A stretch of 64,000 nt of DNA from Glutamicibacter sp. B1 (GTDB lineage Bacteria; Actinomycetota; Actinomycetes; Actinomycetales; Micrococcaceae). Below the pieces are notes generated by a model. It was not told the DNA's origin. It worked only from the letters and a program-made list of their open reading frames with translations, and made no database searches. Both the position numbers and the translations under genes were made by a program. Position 1 is the first letter of the stretch; each line of letters opens with the position of its first letter. This document shows positions 16,961-25,300 of the stretch, in pieces. Where the stretch lies: positions 3,286,001-3,350,000 of the forward strand of contig NZ_CP125942.1 of assembly GCF_039602135.1 (NCBI RefSeq), written 5' to 3'.

Positions 16961-19221
16961 ATGAGAACATCCATCTCGAAAACTCAATCCACCGCAAAGC
17001 GCAGATTCATGGAGTTGCCTTCAAGATCGACTTTGAGGCAGGATGCATCCGCCTCAATCGTCGTGTTTCTTGTCGCGCTTCCATTGTCGCTAGGGATCGC
17101 CGTAGCTTCCGGGGCCCCGTCATGGCCGGACTCATAGCTGCGGTTGTGGGCGGTATTGTTGCTGGTTGCCTTGGAGGATCACCACTTCAGGTGAGTGGGC
17201 CGGCTGCAGGGCTGACCGTTATCGTAGCTGGATTGGTAGACCAATTCGGTTGGCAGGTTACATGCGCAATCACTCTTGCTGCAGGAGTACTCCAAATTCT
17301 GTTGGGCATCAGTCGCGTTGGCCGTGCAGCGCTGGCCATCTCACCCGTGGTTGTTCATGCCATGCTCGCCGGCATTGGGATCACGATCGTCTTGCAACAG
17401 CTACATGTCGTCCTGGGATCCACTCCAAGTGGCGATGCGTTTGGTAATCTCATGTCTATTCCCGAGAGCTTCAGAGACGCTAACCCTCAGGCCATGATTC
17501 TTGGTGCAAGCGTGATAGCGATCCTTCTTTCCTGGAAAAAGCTCCCGCGGTTTTTTCAGCAGATCCCCGGACAACTAGCCGCCGTGGTGCTTGTGACACT
17601 TCTATCGATTGGGTTCGGCGATTCTGTTGAACGCATCAAGTTCGACGGTTCTCTATTGGAAGCCATCAGCGCCCCAGTGTTGCCTCAGGGCATGTGGGGA
17701 GCTGTATTCATCGGCATTCTGACCGTGGCGTTGATTGCCAGCGTCGAATCGTTACTGTGCGCTGTGGCCGTCGATAAAATGCAGTCCGGACCGAGAACCA
17801 ACTTTAATCGCGAACTCATTGGTCAGGGCGCAGCAAACATGGCTTCTGGCGCGCTCGGAGGACTACCAGTCACGGGCGTCATCGTTCGGAGCGCTGCCAA
17901 TGTTGATGCAGGAGCCCGTACACGCGCATCTGCTGTCTTGCATGGCTTGTGGGTCCTGGTATTCTCCATTTTTCTCGCCCCGGTGATCATGATGGTTCCG
18001 CAGTCTGTGCTGGCAGGCCTGCTCGTTATTATCGGCGTTCAGTTAGTCAAATTCGCTCACATCAAGACTGCTTTGCGTACTGGAGACTTCTTGGTCTATT
18101 TTGTAACAGTCACTCTGGTAGTTTTCGCTAACCTGCTCGAAGGTGTGCTTGTGGGCGTCGGACTTGCCATGGCGTTAGTCTTGTTCAGGGTCGCCCGTAG
18201 TTCAGTCAACACGCAACGACTTCCGATGCAAGATGGCCGCGCAGTCTGGAGAGTAGGCATAGAGGGTTCCTGCAGTTTCCTGTCTCTTCCCCGTATAAAT
18301 CGCGAGCTCTACTCAATTCCTGCCAGTGCGACCGTGTTGCTCCACATCGAAGCTGATTTCATTGATTTTTCTGTTCTCGAAGCTGTCGAAGCATGGCGAA
18401 GCCAACACGAAAGCAATGGAGGAATTGTTCATGTTGAAGACTACGGGACGCGTCGTCTGACCGACGCTGCACAAGGTTCTCCTAGACGCGGTTTTTCCAC
18501 TGGCGTCTTGAGCAGTGGCCTAGCTGCCTGGAAACGCTGGCAACATCCAGACGTGGCTTCTGGCAATTCAAACGTGGACGGTTTGCCCGTGTTACGTGGA
18601 GTGAGCAAATACCATCAGCACAACGCTGCGTTGATGATGCAAGATGCAAAACTGCTGGCGCAGGGGCAGGATCCCTCCACCCTGTTCCTTACTTGCGTGG
18701 ATTCACGGGTAGTCCCCAATGTCATCACTTCGAGTGGCCCTGGTGACATGTTGACTGTTCGCAACATGGGCAATTCTGTCGGTGGAGCAGGCAGTGACCT
18801 GTCTTTTGAGGCCGCCCTTGAATTCGCAATTGACCGACTCGATGTCAATACCATCACCGTTTGTGGTCATTCAAATTGTGGTGCCATGACCGCCCTTCTC
18901 GGAAATGATCACCTAAACGACGAGGGTGACGCTCCGGTTGATCAATGGCTGAAAGGCATGTTTGAGAGTCGCCAAGCATTGTCAACAGAACACCCCGTTC
19001 GGCTGGATGCCGAAGCCGCAGGATACTCTCGTATCGATCAGCTTGCCCTAGTGAACGTTGCTGTTCAGTTGGAGAATCTGTCAAAGCACCCGCGAATAAG
19101 TGCTCGTGTTGCTGAGGGATCGCTAAATCTGGTCGGCTTATTCTACGACTTGTCCACTGCTGCTGTCGTCCGAGTCTCTGCCCAAGGTATCGAGCAACCA
19201 GATCTTTTGAAACAAGACTGA
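16961..19221 (+). pseudogene. SulP-family anion transporter fused to beta-carbonic anhydrase, frameshifted near the start
   Basis: The true start is probably the ATG after AAGGGCGG, giving MRTSISKTQ, then ASIVVFLVALPLSLGIAVAS and GAP. Right after GAP the frame must slip by one base into VMAGLIAAVVGGIVAG; the break is in GGGGCCCCG at 17111-17119. The remaining ~700 codons are intact: a SulP transport domain (SPLQVSGPAAGLTV, about ten helices), a STAS-like domain, and a C-terminal beta-carbonic anhydrase with zinc ligands in CVDSR and CGHSNCGAM. Such fusions are thought to couple bicarbonate transport with CO2/bicarbonate interconversion. A single missing base suggests recent mutation or sequencing error. 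Codon use is less GC-rich than neighbours, and IS relics lie on both sides. Confidence 0.78.
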
Positions 19222-19272
19222 AGCAATCTTGACGTAGCCTCGAATCTATTCGACGCAGCAGATTCCCGAGAT

Positions 19273-20220
19273 TGACCTGAATTAGTGGACATCCGGATAA
19301 GCGGGATCAACAGATCCCAAATTTGAGAGGATGCCACTAATGGGCAATATGGTACATAGCCCCGGACATTTAACCAGGAGTACCGCCGCGAAGCAGCAGT
19401 CCTATTCATCGATACCGGACGAACCATCACCGCGGTCGCTAAAGAGCTGAACATCGGCGAGCAAACCCTCGGCACGTGGGTAAAGAAATGGTGCACCACG
19501 TGTGGCCGTCCAGTTAGCGAGAGTAAGTGAGCCGGTGGACCCGAAAACATATCTTCCTCGATGCGCCGGCAAGGGAATCAAAGGATCAGCCCGCGGCGCT
19601 TCAAACCGGTGACAACGATTCCAGGAGCGAATGCCTATCACCTGCCGGATCTTGTCTCAGACAAGTGGGATCACCTATCTGCGGACTCGTGCAGGATGGC
19701 TGTATCTGTGTGCTGTTCGCGACGAGTGCTCGCGCTGAGTATCGGGTTGGGCTATGGATTCGGTGTAGAACACCGACCTGGTGGAACGGGCGCTACGGAT
19801 GGCTCGCACGTTGCGCGGCGAGCTGCCTCGGGACATCGTGTTCCACGCAGATCGCGGGGCCCAATTCACATCAATCCAACTATGGGAAGCAGCGAAATAA
19901 TTGGGTGTCCTGCAATCGGTCGGACGTACCGGAGCGCTTTGGGACAACGCGATGCAGTAGTCGTTTGAGTCGACGTTGATGTACGAATGTTTTGACCGTC
20001 GTTCTTGGCTGACGCAGGCTGAAGCGAAGACTGCTCTCGTGCATTGGATCGGGGTTTTCTATTACCTCCGGCGTCTTCATTCGAAGCTGGGGATGGTGCC
20101 GCCGGTGTAGTTTGCACACGTGCTCCGGGCGAAGTCTGTCCGGACGGGTTTGTCGGATGCAGGAGTGCTCACGCAGGCTGCATGATGCGGACCGCTGTCC
20201 ACTAGTTTTGGGCAACCCCA
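19273..20220 (+). mobile_element. Degenerate IS3-family element
   Basis: Near the left end is an OrfA fragment (AAVLFIDTGRTITAVAKEL, NIGEQTLGTWVKKW). Further right are OrfB fragments (SGITYLRTRAGWLYL, then VFHADRGAQFTS, and WIGVFYYLRRLHSKLGMVPP) interrupted by several stops and frameshifts. The ends carry related inverted sequences: AATTAGTGGACA on the left and TGTCCACTAGTTTT on the right. At ~950 bp it is shorter than a complete IS3 (~1.2-1.4 kb), so the OrfA/OrfB junction has been deleted. It cannot transpose by itself. Confidence 0.72.
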
Positions 20221-20521
20221 GCTTCTGTCGTGAGAACACACGCTCAAGCGGAACTTCCGGTCCGAACTGACAGACGGCAAAATGGTCGAGCTGGTCGCAG
20301 ATCGCAGTGCGCAATCGGCGATAGGTAAACGCTTCGACGACCCGGGTTGTGGCACAAGGTGATCCGGCTACCGGATCATCGGCTCTGCCTAGGGATTCGA
20401 GCCACGCGCGGGTTCCGCTTCCATGCGCTGGCGGGCCAACGCAGCTTGATGATCCCCAGGCGGTCGGCCTCCTCTGCTTGTCTGCGGGGGCGGAGTACTC
20501 CTGCCCTCATCGAAGCGCCGC
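20221..20521. other. Intergenic stretch next to IS relic, no gene recognised
   Basis: No reading frame with family-like sequence is visible on either strand. It may hold further eroded insertion-sequence DNA. Confidence 0.35.
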
Positions 20522-21217
20522 TCAGCGGGTCTGCAAGGAGATGCGCTGACGGCCGTCTGCGGCGAAGCTGCCGCGGGCGAGCCACTGCTCAAACGCTTCG
20601 CGCACCGACGGCCAATCACCGTCGGTGAGGGCAAACCAAGCGGTGTCACGATTCCGTCCTCGGTAGACCGCCGCCTGACGGAATGTTCCCTCGTAGAGGA
20701 AACCCAAGCGTTCCGCCGCCCTGCGGGAGGGCGCGTTGAGGCTGTCGCATTTCCACTCATACCTGCGGTATCCGAGATCGTCGAAGACGTACCGCATGAG
20801 TAGATACTGCGCCTCAGTCGCGATCGGGGTGCGCTGCAGGAAGCGGGAGAAGACGACCTGCCCTACCTCGATTGCCCCGTTGCCAGGGTCATGCCGCATC
20901 AGCGCGATGGTGCCGAGGGCCCGCCCGGCGGAATGATCGACAACGGCATAGTGCCTGGGATCGTGGCTTTCCGAAGCTGCGATTGCCCAGTCGCGGTAGG
21001 CTCCCGGCGTGGCAAAGGCACCGTAGGGCAGGTAGGTCCAGTCCCGTGCATCGAAAGCATCCGAGTATGCGGCATAGAGGCTGTCCGCGTGCCGGTCAGG
21101 GTCCAGCTGCTCGGACGTGCAATATCGCCCCGTAATCGTTGCGGCATCCGGGAGCCTGGCCGGTGCCCAGCCCGCGACCGGTTCGTCAATGGGCTGGCCG
21201 TACTCATTGGCCCTCAT
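20522..21217 (-). CDS. GNAT-family N-acetyltransferase (RimJ/RimL type)
   Basis: The 231-residue protein has the RimJ/RimL-like fold. Strands around HYAVVDHSAGRALGTIALMR are followed by AIEVGQVVFSRFLQRTPIATEAQYLLMRYVF, where the acetyl-CoA loop region sits, and NAPSRRAAERLGFLYEGTFR is the highly conserved motif B end. It probably acetylates a small molecule or a protein N-terminus; the acceptor is unknown. The start overlaps the stop of the upstream GNAT gene as ATGA, so they form a two-gene operon. It lies next to a broken MocR-type regulator. Confidence 0.85.
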   Translation of the reverse strand: MRANEYGQPIDEPVAGWAPARLPDAATITGRYCTSEQLDPDRHADSLYAAYSDAFDARDWTYLPYGAFATPGAYRDWAIAASESHDPRHYAVVDHSAGRALGTIALMRHDPGNGAIEVGQVVFSRFLQRTPIATEAQYLLMRYVFDDLGYRRYEWKCDSLNAPSRRAAERLGFLYEGTFRQAAVYRGRNRDTAWFALTDGDWPSVREAFEQWLARGSFAADGRQRISLQTR

Positions 21218-21783
21218 CGGGTTTCCTGTCCCGAAGCCGGCACGGGCGCTGGTGCAGCGTCATAGGTCAACCAGCGTGCGCGGACCGGGACCTGCTCGTA
21301 GAGCCCCTGCGCCTGATGGTTGTCCTGGGCAGTAATCCACCGCACGACTGAATGGCCCTCCGCTCCCGCTAATTCCGTGAGCCGCTGGATCATTGCACGC
21401 GCGGCTCCGATGTTTCGGGCTTCAGGGGCGGTGAAAAGGTCATCCAGCCACAAGCCGACAGTACCGGTGGAAGGACGCGCGAAACGGCGGTAGTGGCCGA
21501 TGGCCACGATGCCGTCCGGCGACTCGGCAACCGGGGCCTGGCATTCATGCCCGGAGGCCATGAACCATCCCCAGACCCGCGCAACGACTTCTTCGGATTC
21601 TTCAAGCTGGTATAAGGCCCGATATTCGCGGAACAGCGCACGCCACCGGTTTTCATCGGAGGGCTTGAGCGGACGGACAAAACAGGGACATTGGTCATGG
21701 GTACTTCGGCGCTTTCTGGACTCTGGGCAAGACACAGGACATGGGCACCGGACGTCTCCGGTTTTGCACGGCCACTTTGCCAC
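21214..21783 (-). CDS. GNAT-family N-acetyltransferase, N-terminus uncertain (possible frameshift)
   Basis: From VRPLKPSDENRWRALFREY onward the product is a compact GNAT domain: TVGLWLDDLFTAPEARN as the central strand region, GAARAMIQRLTELA as the acetyl-CoA helix, and VRWITAQDNHQAQGLYE as motif B. The start is unclear. In this frame only an upstream ATG (MAKWPCKTGD) is available, and it adds unlikely Cys-rich sequence. A more natural start, MTNVPVLSV at 21698, is one frame off, so a one-base change near 21675-21690 may have disabled the gene. The gene is upstream partner of the next GNAT gene and divergent from the MocR relic. Confidence 0.68.
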   Translation of the reverse strand: MAKWPCKTGDVRCPCPVSCPESRKRRSTHDQCPCFVRPLKPSDENRWRALFREYRALYQLEESEEVVARVWGWFMASGHECQAPVAESPDGIVAIGHYRRFARPSTGTVGLWLDDLFTAPEARNIGAARAMIQRLTELAGAEGHSVVRWITAQDNHQAQGLYEQVPVRARWLTYDAAPAPVPASGQETR

Positions 21784-21871
21784 CCTATGAACGTTTCTGG
21801 TCCGGGGACAATGCCGGAAAGAGGAGATATTCCTAGACCAGTAAGATTGGGGCCTGCGTCATGCCTTTCCC

Positions 21872-22755
21872 ATGAACCTCGTGCTCCAGAATGCGCGGGC
21901 ACCCGAGCACACTGCACGACAGCATCTGACCGAGCAATTGCGCGCAGCGCTGCTCTCGGGGCAGGTCAGCGCCGGTGATCCCCTGCCATCGACCCGCACC
22001 CTTGCATCCATGATGCGAGTCTCGCGTGGCGCCGTCGTGTCCGTGTACGAGGACCTGGCCGGGAGGGATATGTTCTCAGCGTCCCCGGTTCGGGCACCTT
22101 CGTCGCGGATGCCTTTCCACCCGCAGCGGCAGTGGCCGCGCCCACTGCGCCGCAGCACGCACCAAGAAGTTCCGGATCTTCCGCGTCCGGCCATGCCTCT
22201 GCAAAGATCAATCTCTCCCCGGGCAGCCCCTCGACCAGTTTCCACGCACACCGCGACTGGGTAGCTGCTTGGCGCACCACCATCAAACGCGATCTTCCCT
22301 CCCAGCCGCCGCCACTGGTAGGCGATGCGGAGCTTCGCTCGCTGATCGCCGATCATCTGCGCGCCGTGCGAGGTGTCCAGTGCAGTTTCGAGGACATCGT
22401 GGTCACGGCAGGCACCAGCGACGGACTTGGCCTGCTGCTGCAAGGGCTGCGGGCCCAAGGTCCGCGGGGCGCGCGAATCGCGACCGAGAATCCTGGCTAC
22501 CCCACGGCCAGAAGGGTCATCAGCGGCCTGGGCGCGCTCCCGATCCAGGTCAAGGACGGCGGCATGGACCCGGACTCGCTCATGCAAAGTCACGAGCCGT
22601 TCGACGCCGTGCTACTCACGCCCAGCCATCAGTACCCGCTCGGCGGCAGGCTGCCGGTCTCGGCACGTCTGGCACTGCTCGCATGGGCGAATGACACCGG
22701 CACGTTCCTCATCGAGGACGACTACGATAGCGAGTTCCGGCACGGCCCGTTACCT
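21872..22755 (+). pseudogene. MocR/PdxR-type (GntR) regulator, frameshifted and truncated by an insertion element
   Basis: The N-terminal GntR helix-turn-helix is intact: ARQHLTEQLRAALLSGQVSA, PLPSTRTLASMM and SRGAVVSVYEDLAG. One base appears lost in the run ggccgggagggat (about 22062-22073), because the conserved continuation GYVLSVPGSGTFVAD is in another frame. From there an aminotransferase-like domain runs through TAGTSDGLGLLLQGL, ENPGYPTARRV and LTPSHQYPLGG to IEDDYDSEFRHGPLP, where the family lysine region should follow. The sequence stops there and IS110-like DNA begins. MocR proteins usually regulate a divergent neighbour, here the two GNAT genes. Confidence 0.8.
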
Positions 22756-22813
22756 TGTTGATAGTTCCTTCACCCGAGGATGATAGGTACTGTCGGCCGG
22801 CCAATCCCGGCGT

Positions 22814-22904
22814 GGTGTCTTGCCCCTGCTTATCCAATAGTCCGGGGGTGTTGCCACCGGGATTGGATGGCAGCGAGGTGATTGCTGATTAGGGGCACGG
22901 CACC
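22814..22904 (+). ncRNA. Structured RNA candidate in the IS110-like left end (possible bridge RNA)
   Basis: Nested complementary blocks predict a stable RNA. The outer arms are GGTGTCTTGCCCCT and AGGGGCACGGCACC (12 of 14 paired), the middle arms ATCCAAT and ATTGGAT, and the inner hairpin is based on CCGG/CCGG. It lies in the non-coding segment just upstream of the recombinase start, where IS110-family elements are known to encode the bridge RNA that specifies target and donor. Assignment is by position and folding only. Confidence 0.4.
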
Positions 22905-23033
22905 AAAAACGGACGCCAGTCGTAACGTGGATGTAAGACTTTGCTACCGACGGTTGGCCGACCTTGAACAATTAATGGGTTCAAAGGAGCACCGGTCATG
23001 AAAACCGAAGAAGACAGTGTGCTGGCCGGGGTG

Positions 23034-24022
23034 AGCAGGGCTACGATGAACCGCCGCCAGCATGCCGCACGTTCCGGGTACTCGTCGCAGCCGAACACTG
23101 TTCGCCCGGATCCGGCGAACAACCTCACCCCAGCCGAAGAAACCACGATCCTGCAAACGCTGAACAGCGAGCGGTTCGTGGATCAAGCACCGGAACAGAT
23201 CCATGCTGCGTTGCTCTCTGAGGGGACGTATCTGTGCTCGGTGTCGAGCATGTATCGGCTGCTGCGCTGTGCCAAGCAGGTAGCTGAACGCCGCCGGCAG
23301 ACCCGGCATCCGGCACGGAAGGTCCTGGAGCTGGTCGCATACCAGCCTGGCGAAGTGTTCACGTGGGACATCACCAAGCCTGCCGGGCCCGCGCAAGGCG
23401 TGTATTTCGATGCGTACGTGATGATTGATATCTATTCGCGTTACATTGTCGGCTGCCAGGTCCATGCCCGTGAGCCTGGGGGAATTAGCTCGTGGGTTAA
23501 TCGACCAGGTGTTCGCTGATGATCAGGTGCCGAAGGTAGTGCACGCCGATAGGGGAACCTTGATGACCTCCAAACCAGTGGCGGCGTTATTGGCTGATTT
23601 GGATGTGCTCAAGTCGCATTCGCGGCCGAAGGTCAGCAATGACAACCCGAACAGCGAAGCATGGTTCAAAACGTTGAAGTATCTTTCTGTGTTTCCGGAA
23701 CGGTTTGGTTCGTTGGCTGATGCCAGGGAATTCATGGATCGGTTTGTCCAGGCGTATAACGGGCAGCACCGGCATTCAGGGATTGGTTTCCATACGCCTG
23801 CCGACGTGCATTTCGGGATGACCGGGCGCGTTGATGATCAGAGGTTGACTGCACTGCAGGAAGCTTGGGATGAGCATCCTGAGCGCTTTGGGCAGCGCAG
23901 GTTGCCGAAGAAGCTGCAGATGCCTGAAGTGGCTTGGATTAACGAGCAGGCGAGACTTTTTGAAGGAGAAGAAATGAGAGCTGTTTAGCACTCATTGGTC
24001 TCACTTGACTTGAAAATTTCCG
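23034..24022 (+). mobile_element. IS3-type OrfB fragment inserted in the IS110-like recombinase gene
   Basis: The segment encodes an IS3 OrfB without OrfA: SRATMNRRQHAA, an HTH region FVDQAPEQIHAALLSEGTYL, and a DDE core with TWDITK, VHADRGTLMTSKP and NDNPNSEAWFKTLKY, ending near QMPEVAWINEQARLFEGEE. One extra G in GGGGG (23478-23482) shifts the frame between HAREPG and ELARGLIDQVF. The right end near TCACTTGACTTGAAAATTTC may be the old terminal repeat; the left end is missing. It is a dead fragment unless the G run is a sequencing error. Confidence 0.72.
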
Positions 24023-25021
24023 CACACCTACGCCATCATCAACACCCACACCGGAGTCAGGGTCGGCTGCCAAGCTTTCCCCGTAACTACCCTGGGAGTG
24101 AAAAGAGCCAACGCCTGGATCCGTCGCAACATCCACGGAGCTATACTCGCAGCAGTGGAAGGTACCCGTTCCTACGGGGCGACCATCACCCACGTCCTGA
24201 CCGAAGCTGGAATAACGGTGGTTGAGGTCAAACCCCCACGGAAAAATGACCGTGCCGGAGTAGGGAAAACCGACGAGATTGATGCAATCGCCGCAACTAT
24301 GGGAATCCTTTCCCAGGACGTGGACCGCCTGTTACAACTACGCGGCAAAGGAGTCCGTTCAGCGTTGAATGTGCTGGTAGCTAGCCGTCACCGGATGGAA
24401 TCCCAGCGTACGGCCAACCGTAACGCTCTGAACACATTGGTCCGCGAGCTCGACTTGGGAATCGACCCACGCACTGCCCTGAACGACCAGCAGGTCCGCC
24501 AGATCAGCAGCTGGCGGGAACATCGCAGCGACACCGTGGAGCAACGCTACGCACGCGCGGAGGCCATCCGACTGGCAGTCAGTATTTTGGACGCAGACAA
24601 GCAGCTCAAAGCCAATAGGCCGTCCATGAGCGAGCTTGATGAACAGCTGGCACCGAACCTCCAGTCACAGTTCGGGTTCGGTGCAGTGGCCGTGGCATGG
24701 ATCCTCGTGGCCTACTCGCATACGGGACGGATCCGCTCCGAGGCGGCCTTCTCCAATATGGCCGGCGTTGCTCCACTACAGGCGTCCTCGGGGAACACTA
24801 CACGCAACCGCCTGAACCGCCAGGGGGATCGACTGCTGAACCTAGCCGTCGATGTGATTGCCAAATCGCGGATGCATTATGGCAAGGACACGAAGGCATA
24901 TGTTGAGAAGCGCACCGCAGAAGGAATGAGCAATCGGGAAATCAAACGAATCCTCAAACGCTATATCACCAGAAATATCTTCGGGCAGTTACAGCATCTG
25001 ATGGGTCGACAGAACCAGTAG
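24023..25021 (+). pseudogene. IS110-family recombinase, main C-terminal part
   Basis: About 332 codons remain. They include KTDEIDAIAA (the second acidic active-site segment of the DEDD domain), a helical linker, and the C-terminal transposase_20 domain with AYSHTGRIRSEAAFSNMAGV and NTTRNRLNRQGDRLLNLAV, where the conserved Ser is found in the family. The 12 N-terminal codons lie separately at 22998. Without the first catalytic Asp the product should not recombine DNA. Confidence 0.75.
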
Positions 25022-25070
25022 AAGGGCCAGTCCATTGATTTTTCGGCAGATCACGTGAAGAGTCGACCTC

Positions 25071-25265
25071 ATGCGCACCTACATGATCGTCATCACCAGC
25101 GTCATCGTCGCGTTTGCTGCCAATGTGGCGCTGGATATGCTGACCGATATCCCGATGCTTCTTCGATGGGTCCTAGCGATCGCCGCCAACTTGGTCGTGA
25201 CCTATGTGCTCAGCACCATTGCAAACCGCAGGCAACGGTCAATCAATAGCGATCAGACGAAGTAG
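25071..25265 (+). CDS. Small two-helix membrane protein
   Basis: The 64-residue product MRTYMIVITSVIVAFAANVA has a second helix MLLRWVLAIAANLVVTYVLS and a basic tail (NRRQRSINSDQTK). Nothing more specific can be said. It lies between the IS110 relic and the exopolysaccharide operon, converging with the latter. Confidence 0.5.
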   Translation: MRTYMIVITSVIVAFAANVALDMLTDIPMLLRWVLAIAANLVVTYVLSTIANRRQRSINSDQTK

Positions 25266-25300
25266 CACCTCCATCAACGCATCCCGCGGCAGCGCAGGGC

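Larger units (their letters stand above)
22756..25030 (+). mobile_element. IS110-like element interrupted by an IS3-type fragment
   Basis: The left part has ~240 bp of non-coding DNA and then the recombinase start MKTEEDSVLAGV (22998-23033). At that point IS3-type DNA replaces the expected catalytic segment. The recombinase resumes at 24023 with HTYAIINTHTGVRVG and runs to 25021. About 6-10 residues of the N-terminal active site, including the first catalytic Asp of the DEDD set, are missing. The left boundary lies inside the MocR gene. The right boundary is approximate because IS110 elements lack clear inverted repeats. The element is inactive as it stands. Confidence 0.7.

Noticed and set aside
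20390..20425. tRNA-like words (GATTCGAGCC) in the IS-rich gap
   Set aside because: No matching acceptor stem, anticodon arm or D arm could be drawn around them.
23400..23520. Programmed frameshift in the IS3-type OrfB
   Set aside because: IS3 frameshifting happens between OrfA and OrfB. Here OrfA is absent and the G5 run lies in the DDE core, so a mutation or sequencing error is more likely.
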